A stretch of 7,680 nt of DNA from an uncultured Chryseolinea sp. GTDB lineage: Bacteria; Bacteroidota; Bacteroidia; Cytophagales; Cyclobacteriaceae. The notes beneath the pieces were generated by a model, which saw only the letters and a program-made list of their open reading frames with translations, was not told the origin of the DNA and ran no database searches. The stretch lies in the NCBI GenBank assembly GCA_946478915.1, contig CAMLER010000228.1, forward strand, positions 1-7,680. Direction: 5' to 3'. Position 1 is the first letter of the stretch, and every line of letters starts with the position of its first letter. The translations under genes were made by a program, and so were the position numbers. Below are positions 1 through 6,012 of the stretch, one piece after another.

Positions 1-2
1 AA

Positions 3-1556
3 TTGTTGAAGCCGGTGAACGAAAGCGTTACTGTCACGCCGGCGAACGAATGGAAAATCGCTGGCACTGCAGTGAAAAAAGTGAAAGGCGAATCTTTTCT
101 GACGGGTAATCACAAGTATGTCTCGGACATGAAGTTGCCCGATATGCTTTACGGTAAGGTGTTGCGAGCTCCGGCTTACGGTGCCAAATTGAAATCGGTG
201 GATGTTTCTGCAGCGCAGAAAATGCCTGGCGTTACCGTTGTACATGATGGAGATTTCGTTGGCGTTGCTGCCCGCGACGTGAAGACAGCTTCCAGGGCTA
301 TCGATGCTATTAAAGCTGACTGGACCCTCACAACGCAGCCATCCCGAAGCGAGATTTTTAACTACATCAAATCAAAAGCTGAAGCTGGGAAAGACGAAGA
401 CACCGCCGGAAATGCGGCAACGGCATTTTCAAAATCCTCCGTTAAGGTTGAGGGATCATTTAATATCGATTATATAGCGCACGCACCACTGGAACCGCGA
501 GCAGGTTTGGCGCAATGGACTAACAACAAATTAACGGTTTGGACGGGCACACAACGTCCGTTTGCAGTTCAGGAAGATCTGGCCGAAGCTTTTGGAATTC
601 CAAAGGAGAACGTTCGTGTCATACAACTAGATACGGGGTCTGGCTATGGCGGCAAGCATACGGGAGAGGCCGGTATTGAGGCGGCTCGCCTTGCTCAGGC
701 CGCAGGCAAGCCTGTTAAAATTGTCTGGACACGGGAAGAGGAATTTACGTGGGCATACTTCCGCCCTGCAGGTGTTATAGATATCAAGGCGGGTGCGACC
801 AGCGATGGAATGCTTACTTCATGGGAGTTTCATAACTATAATTCCGGTGCTGCCGGAATTGAAACCTCATATCACGTTCCAGACAGGAAGGTACAATTTC
901 ATCCCATGGAGTCACCGTTGCGTCAGGGTTCGTATCGTGCTTTGGCCTCGACAGCAAACGTGTATGCCAGAGAATGCATCATCAATGATCTCGCTACTGA
1001 AATCAAAATGGATCCGCTGCAGTTCAGATTGAAAAACGTGCGTAAGGAAAGGATAAAGGCTGTGTTGGAGGCAGCTGCGACAAAATTCGGATGGAGCAGA
1101 GGTGCGTCGGCAACCAATCGTGGTATTGGTATCGCTTGTGGTACCGCCAAAGGCGGCTTTGTTGCAACTTGTGTGGAGGTGGCGATTGATTCCTCGACAC
1201 GGACGCCTAAAGTGCTGCGTATAGTCACAGCGTTCGAATGTGGTGCTATTATCAACCCCGGCCATCTTGAGAGCCAGATTCAGGGCGCAGTAATTCAGGG
1301 GATGGGCGGTGCATTGTTCGAGCGCATTGACTTTAAAGATGGAAAAATTCTGAATCCAAACTTTTCCCAGTATCGCGTTCCTCGATTTAGTGATACGCCT
1401 CAAATGGAAGTTGTGATGGTAAACAGAAAAGACCTTCCCTCAGCCGGGGCGGGCGAAGCACCAATTGTCGGAATCGCACCGGCCATCAGGAATGCAATTG
1501 TGAATGCCGGAGGCGGGAAGATTTATACGCTGCCCTTGGCGGGTGATGAAATTTAA
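3..1556 (+). CDS. Xanthine dehydrogenase family molybdopterin-binding subunit, 5'-truncated (isoquinoline 1-oxidoreductase beta-like)
   Basis: This is the C-terminal ~517 residues of a molybdenum hydroxylase large subunit; the reading frame runs off the left edge, so the TTG at position 3 is not a credible start. Such subunits hydroxylate N-heterocycles or aldehydes at a Mo-molybdopterin centre and pass electrons to a [2Fe-2S] subunit and often to cytochromes. In fragment numbering, residues ~29-108 form the aldehyde-oxidase a/b hammerhead, followed by HAPLEP (160-165), the glycine-rich GSGYGGKH (212-219), RQGSYRA (307-313), and the C-terminal GAGEAP whose Glu485 matches the catalytic glutamate of the family. 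The hammerhead near the start of the fragment, with part of the Mo-binding region expected upstream, fits the permuted IorB/nicotinate-dehydrogenase-B layout of ~720 residues; about 200 residues would then be missing. Substrate is unknown. The iron-sulfur partner gene is expected outside the window. The family call is firm; the subfamily is inference. Confidence 0.93.
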   Translation: MLKPVNESVTVTPANEWKIAGTAVKKVKGESFLTGNHKYVSDMKLPDMLYGKVLRAPAYGAKLKSVDVSAAQKMPGVTVVHDGDFVGVAARDVKTASRAIDAIKADWTLTTQPSRSEIFNYIKSKAEAGKDEDTAGNAATAFSKSSVKVEGSFNIDYIAHAPLEPRAGLAQWTNNKLTVWTGTQRPFAVQEDLAEAFGIPKENVRVIQLDTGSGYGGKHTGEAGIEAARLAQAAGKPVKIVWTREEEFTWAYFRPAGVIDIKAGATSDGMLTSWEFHNYNSGAAGIETSYHVPDRKVQFHPMESPLRQGSYRALASTANVYARECIINDLATEIKMDPLQFRLKNVRKERIKAVLEAAATKFGWSRGASATNRGIGIACGTAKGGFVATCVEVAIDSSTRTPKVLRIVTAFECGAIINPGHLESQIQGAVIQGMGGALFERIDFKDGKILNPNFSQYRVPRFSDTPQMEVVMVNRKDLPSAGAGEAPIVGIAPAIRNAIVNAGGGKIYTLPLAGDEI

Positions 1557-1565
1557 TTGTAAAAA

Positions 1566-1593
1566 GTTATCCGTTATCCGTTAATAGTTAATC
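1566..1593. repeat. Heptanucleotide tandem repeat, array 1
   Basis: Four contiguous 7-nt units lie just after the molybdenum-enzyme gene: two identical GTTATCC units (1566-1579), then GTTAATA (1580-1586) and GTTAATC (1587-1593). The exact 7-nt register is seen directly. Function is unknown; short heptad arrays are common as intergenic filler in some bacterial genomes. Confidence 0.75.
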
Positions 1594-1655
1594 GTGGGTG
1601 TGGGATCAGGGTGTGCGCTCGATCAATTATTGCAGAACTTCAATCGAGCCGACCG

Positions 1656-1673
1656 ACCCGATGGCTATCGGGT
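1656..1673. other. Small perfect hairpin (7-bp stem, 4-nt loop)
   Basis: ACCCGAT (1656-1662) and ATCGGGT (1667-1673) are exact reverse complements around a GGCT loop. It sits between the convergent ends of the molybdenum-enzyme gene and the TIM-barrel gene. No T-run follows on either strand, so it is not a canonical intrinsic terminator, though it could slow transcription from either side. Confidence 0.45.
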
Positions 1674-1712
1674 ACCGGTTACTGATTACCTTTTACCGAT
1701 TACCTGTTTACC
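1671..1712. repeat. Heptanucleotide tandem repeat, array 2 (NTTACCK-like)
   Basis: Six degenerate 7-nt units in register: GGTACCG, GTTACTG, ATTACCT, TTTACCG, ATTACCT and GTTTACC. A further out-of-register GATTACC lies at 1721-1727. On the opposite strand the unit reads like GGTAATC, resembling the GTTAATC unit of the first array, so the two arrays are roughly inverted copies; for example GTTAATCG (1587-1594) pairs with CGATTACC (1697-1704) at 7 of 8 positions. Confidence 0.6.
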
Positions 1713-1763
1713 TGATCACGGATTACCATTAAACCAGAGTCATCACGCCAAGGACTACACTCA

Positions 1764-1798
1764 AGCTGTTAGCTGAAAGCTGTAAGGTGTCAGCTTAT
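1764..1798. repeat. Heptanucleotide tandem repeat, array 3 (AGCTGAA-like)
   Basis: Five 7-nt units in register: AGCTGTT, AGCTGAA, AGCTGTA, AGGTGTC and AGCTTAT. The last unit overlaps the stop codon of the minus-strand TIM-barrel gene (1795-1797). The unit differs from those of the other two arrays in the same gap, but the period is again seven. Function unknown. Confidence 0.6.
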
Positions 1799-2646
1799 TT
1801 CAAGCTTTTCAAATATGCTACATGTTGCGGTACCTGCTCGAGGGCGCGTGACGATTCATCCTCGATGAAGTAATGCTTAATACCAATCTCCATAGCAGCT
1901 TTCATCACCTCTGCGATTCCAACATCACCTGTTCCCAAAACTACATTTGTCTCTTTGTCTTGTCGTCCGTTTTGATTGTTGGGAGTCCCAATTCGCCGGT
2001 CTTTCAGGTGAAGGCTTTTCCATCTGGTTGGATACTTCTTTAGCAGCGCCACAGGATCCTGGCCGGGATTCTTCATCCAGAATACATCCATTTGAAAGTT
2101 TACATATTTGGGATCAGTCTTCTCCATCATATATTCAAACAGCGTTCCCTTTCCCTCAGGATTTTCTCTGAACTCATATCCGTGGGCATGATACCACAGA
2201 TTAAGTCCATTTTCATTCAGCGTTTTACCGGCAGCGTTGAAGACTTCTACGCCTTTTTTCATATCCGCGAAGGTGAAGTTGTCGCCATCGTGCGGTATCC
2301 AGTAGCAAACAACATTTTCTGCACCAAGCGCCTTAGCATTGGCAATTACTTTCTTAAGGCTGTCCTTATTTTGGAGAAATTCAAAACCCCCTCCAGTCGC
2401 TACAATGTCAAGTCCATTTTCTTCCACAAGTTTTCGAAACGCGGCGCGGTCCATGCTGCGTCCACCTCCTCCTTCGATTTCTGTTATTCCGAGTTCTTTG
2501 AGTTTAGCGATTACTGCGGGCATGCCTTCCGACATCATTTGCCGCATGCTTCCCATCTGAATGCCGATCTTTTGCGCACTCGCCTCCGGAACGAATAACG
2601 GCGCGGCTAGTGCAAGGGTGAATAGATACGTGAATAATTTTTTCAT
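1795..2646 (-). CDS. Secreted sugar phosphate isomerase/epimerase-like TIM-barrel protein
   Basis: A complete 283-residue protein of the xylose isomerase-like TIM-barrel superfamily. A Sec signal peptide is clear: a MKK n-region, a hydrophobic stretch, and a likely cut after Ala24 (EASA|QK), so it acts in the periplasm. Barrel landmarks are IEGGGG (57-62), HAHGYEF (153-159), QMDVFW (185-190), SLHLKD (211-216), VLGTGDVG (236-243) and FIEDES (260-265). By analogy with divalent-metal epimerases of this fold, Asp187, His213 and Glu262 are candidate metal ligands, and His153 lies about where many relatives have the fourth (Glu) ligand; this mapping is inference. Such proteins act on sugars or keto-sugars by isomerisation or epimerisation, but the substrate cannot be read here. 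The start at 2646 is chosen because it alone gives the intact signal peptide; there is no obvious Shine-Dalgarno. It is divergent from the cytochrome lipoprotein gene, which suggests a shared carbohydrate role. Confidence 0.92.
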   Translation of the reverse strand: MKKLFTYLFTLALAAPLFVPEASAQKIGIQMGSMRQMMSEGMPAVIAKLKELGITEIEGGGGRSMDRAAFRKLVEENGLDIVATGGGFEFLQNKDSLKKVIANAKALGAENVVCYWIPHDGDNFTFADMKKGVEVFNAAGKTLNENGLNLWYHAHGYEFRENPEGKGTLFEYMMEKTDPKYVNFQMDVFWMKNPGQDPVALLKKYPTRWKSLHLKDRRIGTPNNQNGRQDKETNVVLGTGDVGIAEVMKAAMEIGIKHYFIEDESSRALEQVPQHVAYLKSLK

Positions 2647-2670
2647 AAAACTGTTTTAGGTCAGGATACG

Positions 2671-2701
2671 CCTAAGTACGCTATTTCCGCCAAATGTCAA
2701 A
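2671..2701 (-). promoter_or_regulatory. Candidate Bacteroidota-type (-33/-7) promoter for the TIM-barrel gene
   Basis: Reading the minus strand, TTTG (2701-2698) is followed after 19 nt by TACTTAGG (2678-2671). The known Bacteroidota housekeeping promoter is TTTG, ~19-21 nt, then TAnnTTTG. The -33 element and spacing match exactly; the -7 element matches 4 of 6 fixed positions. A transcript from here would begin roughly 20 nt before the ATG at 2646. Confidence 0.35.
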
Positions 2702-2825
2702 CACATTTTTACACCAGTGACATTATCGAGGTGTATTAGATTGCTTCCTTGTATTGCCGGACATGCCAATTTGAGATTAATAATTGAAAGGTGTTGATAG
2801 CCGGAACTCACCCTATTTGGACGGT

Positions 2826-2881
2826 TATGATATTATCGCGTTGTCTGATATTTTGCATTTAAAAGTTATCCCAATATCATA
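2826..2881. promoter_or_regulatory. Possible operator: TGATATT boxes upstream of the cytochrome lipoprotein gene
   Basis: TATGATATT (2826-2834) and its exact reverse complement AATATCATA (2873-2881) form a 9-bp inverted repeat with a 38-nt spacer. A third, directly oriented TGATATT lies at 2846-2852, 18 nt after the first. The cluster ends about 30 nt before the ATG at 2914. It could bind a regulator or fold in the leader RNA, but the region is AT-rich and the functional reading is inference. I found no convincing -33/-7 pair for the plus-strand gene. Confidence 0.3.
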
Positions 2882-2913
2882 CCCTATTCCTTACTCCTCA
2901 TTCCTAGAAAGCT

Positions 2914-5667
2914 ATGCGTGTATTAACAGGCTTATCGACTTACTTTTTTGTTGTATCTCTATTTTTTCTTTCCTGTTCGAAGGCACCTGACCAGGATAAA
3001 TCCAAATGGACAGTAGTGAAACTCCCCGAAGGAGCCGATACAACAAGCGAGTATTGGAAGGGCATCGACCTTGAACCCAAACCTCCCGTCTTACCACTAA
3101 AGGTCAAGGATCAGAAAAAAAAGTTTTTGCTTCCGGATGGCTACGACCTCGAGCCAGTGCTTACCGAGCCGGACATTCAGCAACCTGCAGCCATCACGTT
3201 TGATGGTAATGGCAGGATGTATGTCCTGGAGTTGCGCTCTTACATGTTGGATGCCGACTCAAAAGGAACCCTTGAACCAATAAGTGTAATATCTCGCTGG
3301 GAGGACAAAGATGGTGATGGGGAATACGAAAGCGGCGGAGCGTTTGTCGACTCACTGGTATTTCCCCGGTTCGTCTTACCCGTTGGACCGAACAGTGTAC
3401 TCACGATGGAGTCAAATCAGGATAACATTTACAAGTACACAGATACTGATAATGACGGTAAAGCGGATAAAAAAGAATTCTTCACCGACAATTTTGGAAG
3501 AGCGGGAAATGTCGAGCATCAGCAGGCATTTCTTTATTGGGGGATGGATAACTGGTTATACAGTACGGTGAATCCTTTCAGGGTTCGTGAGACACCCAGT
3601 GGTGTGGTTCGCGAATCCACCGGATCGAATCACGCGCAATGGGGAATCACGCACGATGATGACGGCAAGCTTTGGTTTCAGGGTGGCTCAAACGGATTAC
3701 CATCGTATTTTCAGTTTCCTGTTCACTATGGAGATTACATAGTAGAAAAGAATTTTGAAGAAGGATTCGATGTACCATGGGGTGCACCCGTTTATTTGGC
3801 CGACATGCAAGGTGGGATGGCAGCAGTTCGTATGCCGGAGGGAACACTTAACCGTGTGACCGGCGCGTCGGGTAATGATTTGTTCAGAGGGCATCGTCTA
3901 CCCCAGGCGTTGGTGGGTCAGTATTTTTATGGAGAACCCGTTGCCCGGATTGTGAGGCAGGTAAATGCGGAAGTAAAAGAAGGTCTTACCACTTTGTCGA
4001 ACGTTTATCAGTCAGAAAAGTCAGAATTTATTCGTTCAACCGATCCGTTGTTCCGGCCGGTAGATATGGCTACGGCTCCCGATGGAACGATGTATATCGT
4101 CGACATGTACCACGGGATAATTCAGGAAGGAGAATGGACCCCGGAAGGCTCTTATCTGCGGGTAAAGATCGATCAATACCAACTGGACAAAGTGGTAGGC
4201 CTTGGTCGGATATGGCGTCTTACGCATGAGGATTTCAAGCGTGACAAGGCAAAGCCGAAAATGTATGACGAAACATCGAAAGAAATTGTTGCGCATTTGT
4301 CTCATCCGAATGGCTGGTGGCGTGATATGGCGCAGCAAGTCCTTGTTCAACGAAAAGATAAAACTATAGCCCCTGAGTTGGTGGAAATAGTAAAGAACAG
4401 CGACAACCTGGTTGAACGTTTTCATGCACTCTGGGTATTGGAAGGAATTGGAGCACTCGATGCTGACCTGGTAAAGTCGCTCATGAAAGACGAAAACCCG
4501 CGCATGCGCACGATGGCATTGTGGGTCAGCGAAACTCTTTATAAAGCCGGTGATAAGTCGTTCACTGATCAATACATCGAAATGATGTCGGATAAGGATA
4601 CCAACGTGAAAATGCGCGCGATGATGACAGGAAGGCTGTTGAAGATTCCAGGGACTAACGAAAAAGTGAAACAGGAAATGGCGACGGATAAAACTGCCGG
4701 CGTGCAATTGGTCGGAAAGCAGGTCTTGGAACCACCATCTGTGAATTCATTTTTCGGTCGAAGCAATCCAAACTTCAGCAAAGAAGAGCAGGCGCTGGTC
4801 AACAAAGGAGCGGAGATCTTCAGCAGCCTTTGCGCGACCTGTCACGGACCATTAGGTATTGGAACACCTGCCGGACCGGGCAAACTGTTAGCCCCATCGT
4901 TGGTTGGTTCGGCAAGGATCCAATCGCACCCGGACTATATAGTAAAGACCTTGCTCCATGGAATGACAGGCGAGATCGAAAAAGAAGCGTATGCCGGAGT
5001 CATGATGGCGCCCATGAAAAGCAACACCGACGAATGGATTGCAGCAGTTGCGTCTTTTGTCCGCGCAAACTTTGAGAATGAGTCTTCGCCAGTTACACCG
5101 GCCGACGTTGCGAGAATAAGGAAAGAGACGGCGTCCCAAAAAGGTATGTATAAGTTTGAAGAGCTTTGGTCGTCCATTCCGAAGTTACTTCCACCCAATG
5201 ATGGATGGAAAGTAACTGCGAGCCACACAGCTCCTGTCAGGAAAGGAAGTTCGGGTGCTCCAAAGGGTGCATTTACATTTGAAGGCTGGACAACGGGAAC
5301 AACTCAGAAGCAAGGCATGTGGTTTCAGGTTGAGCTTCCGCAGGAGGCCACTATTTCTGAGATTCAGTTTAGGTCGCAGCCGATCAGTAGGGGTTGGAGG
5401 GAAGGATCACCTCCACCAATTCAGACGTGCCCACGCGGCTACGATCTTGAAGTTTCTTCGAATGGCAGCAACTGGACTAAAATAATTTCTAACGGTGAAG
5501 CTACCGGAGCAAATAACAGAATTCGTTTTGATCCCGTGAAGGCAAAATTTCTTCGCATAACATTGACAAAATCGGAAGAGATTATTCACGGCGAGCGGCG
5601 CGGTCAGCCATTTGATTACGAGGTAGCCTGGACAATGCGGGAGATGAAGGTATTCGGTTTCTTGTAG
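2914..5667 (+). CDS. Lipoprotein: propeller + HEAT-like + cytochrome c (CxxCH) + discoidin-like protein (PVC-type heme-binding family)
   Basis: A complete 917-residue protein. The N-terminus is a lipoprotein signal with lipobox FLSC and acylated Cys21, placing it on a membrane facing the periplasm or surface. Residues ~45-440 resemble the sorbosone/glucose dehydrogenase-like propeller of the PVC-type CxxCH proteins, with two Asp-rich, calcium-loop-like stretches (DKDGDG 131-136; DTDNDGKAD 177-185) and VDMYHGIIQE (396-405). Residues ~450-610 are helical HEAT-like repeats starting at LSHPNGWWRD (462-471). A class I cytochrome c domain follows (~620-735) with CATCH (640-644); Met697, Met698 and Met701 are candidate axial ligands. 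Residues ~763-917 look like an F5/8 type C (discoidin) sugar-binding domain. The likely role is oxidation of a carbohydrate or alcohol with electron transfer through the heme; cofactor and substrate are not visible. The start is chosen for the intact signal; AGAAAG just upstream is a weak ribosome-binding candidate. It is divergent from the TIM-barrel gene. Confidence 0.9.
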   Translation: MRVLTGLSTYFFVVSLFFLSCSKAPDQDKSKWTVVKLPEGADTTSEYWKGIDLEPKPPVLPLKVKDQKKKFLLPDGYDLEPVLTEPDIQQPAAITFDGNGRMYVLELRSYMLDADSKGTLEPISVISRWEDKDGDGEYESGGAFVDSLVFPRFVLPVGPNSVLTMESNQDNIYKYTDTDNDGKADKKEFFTDNFGRAGNVEHQQAFLYWGMDNWLYSTVNPFRVRETPSGVVRESTGSNHAQWGITHDDDGKLWFQGGSNGLPSYFQFPVHYGDYIVEKNFEEGFDVPWGAPVYLADMQGGMAAVRMPEGTLNRVTGASGNDLFRGHRLPQALVGQYFYGEPVARIVRQVNAEVKEGLTTLSNVYQSEKSEFIRSTDPLFRPVDMATAPDGTMYIVDMYHGIIQEGEWTPEGSYLRVKIDQYQLDKVVGLGRIWRLTHEDFKRDKAKPKMYDETSKEIVAHLSHPNGWWRDMAQQVLVQRKDKTIAPELVEIVKNSDNLVERFHALWVLEGIGALDADLVKSLMKDENPRMRTMALWVSETLYKAGDKSFTDQYIEMMSDKDTNVKMRAMMTGRLLKIPGTNEKVKQEMATDKTAGVQLVGKQVLEPPSVNSFFGRSNPNFSKEEQALVNKGAEIFSSLCATCHGPLGIGTPAGPGKLLAPSLVGSARIQSHPDYIVKTLLHGMTGEIEKEAYAGVMMAPMKSNTDEWIAAVASFVRANFENESSPVTPADVARIRKETASQKGMYKFEELWSSIPKLLPPNDGWKVTASHTAPVRKGSSGAPKGAFTFEGWTTGTTQKQGMWFQVELPQEATISEIQFRSQPISRGWREGSPPPIQTCPRGYDLEVSSNGSNWTKIISNGEATGANNRIRFDPVKAKFLRITLTKSEEIIHGERRGQPFDYEVAWTMREMKVFGFL

Positions 5668-5672
5668 GTCTT

Positions 5673-5852
5673 CACCGCAAAGTGGAAAGACGAAAAGAAA
5701 AAACAAGTGACTCCTCAGAATTGGTGTGAAAAGTGAATTGACCCCGCCGGTACATTGTTGCCTTAGCGGCAGTAAAAATTAGCCGCCCTAAACGCGGTAG
5801 TACGCACTACAGTCAGGTCCTCTGCGTGTATTTTCTCAGCGTACACTGCGGT
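5673..5852. repeat. Degenerate inverted-repeat element (CACCGCAAAG / CTGCGGT type)
   Basis: The left piece at 5673-5697 begins CACCGCAAAG and continues in A/G-rich form; the right piece at 5819-5852 contains CTCTGCGTGT, CTCAGCGT and CTGCGGT. The reverse complement of the right piece begins ACCGCAGTG, matching the start of the left piece. The arms are well diverged and ~120 nt apart, so this reads as a decayed or interrupted copy of an A/G-rich-arm intergenic repeat. Confidence 0.4.
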
Positions 5853-5878
5853 AAAAAGCAATCTCAGCGATGGTACGT

Positions 5879-5892
5879 CGTTTTATAAAACG
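5879..5892. other. Perfect 14-nt palindrome
   Basis: CGTTTTATAAAACG is its own reverse complement. It lies 120 nt before the channel gene's ATG. It could be an operator for a dimeric regulator, but no second copy is seen in the window and the AT-rich core makes chance plausible. Confidence 0.3.
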
Positions 5893-5925
5893 TGATATCA
5901 GACTTCGGTTGCCAAATAGATTTAG

Positions 5926-5962
5926 CCTCTCTTCGAGTCTCTTAGTGTCCTCGTGTAAAAAC
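5926..5962. repeat. Solitary right-arm remnant of the repeat found downstream of the channel gene
   Basis: The stretch runs CTCTC...CTCTTAGTGTCC...CGTGTAAAAAC. It resembles the right arms at 6860-6895 and 6982-7017, including a final CGTG followed by an A-rich tail (CGTGTAAAAAC here, CGTGGCAAAAC there). No matching left arm is recognised nearby. It suggests the channel gene is bordered on its 5' side too by this repeat family. Confidence 0.4.
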
Positions 5963-6012
5963 ACAAATCAAATTGACGTCTCCCGTTGTTAAGCAAGAGT
6001 GAACCTGATTGC

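Larger units (their letters stand above)
5668..6012. other. Gene-poor gap with decayed inverted-repeat pieces
   Basis: No convincing gene lies in these 345 bases. They hold fragments resembling the CACCGCAAAG...CTGCGGT and CCAC...GTGG intergenic repeat families (entered separately), a 14-nt palindrome, and several minor hairpins such as GTAGT/ACTAC at 5797-5810. No canonical terminator follows the lipoprotein gene on the plus strand, and no clear -33/-7 promoter was found for the channel gene; TAGATTTA at 5917-5924 matches the -7 element at 5 of 6 positions but lacks a TTTG at the right distance. Confidence 0.5.

Noticed and set aside
3..5. TTG as a true start of the first gene
   Set aside because: The family is much longer at the N-terminus and the frame is open to the window edge, so this is a truncated gene.
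912..1403. 163-codon minus-strand ORF inside the molybdenum-enzyme gene
   Set aside because: Antisense to a clearly recognised conserved gene, with Cys/Arg-rich low-quality composition; a shadow frame.
1594..1776. 60-codon plus-strand ORF in the first intergenic gap
   Set aside because: It is a reading of the heptad repeats (periodic residues such as VPVTDYLLPIT) with no family resemblance and no start signal.
2092..2598. 168-codon plus-strand ORF opposite the TIM-barrel gene
   Set aside because: Antisense shadow of a conserved secreted enzyme; no recognisable motifs.
2784..2990. 68-codon plus-strand ORF across the lipoprotein gene start
   Set aside because: Overlaps the signal peptide region of the real gene in another frame; no supporting features.
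4036..4707. 223-codon minus-strand ORF inside the cytochrome lipoprotein gene
   Set aside because: Long but His/Phe-rich with no domain; antisense to the HEAT-like region of a well-supported protein.
5986..6012. TTG start giving a nine-residue longer channel
   Set aside because: ATG at 6013 gives a normal short cytoplasmic N-terminus before S1; the TTG has no ribosome-binding signal.
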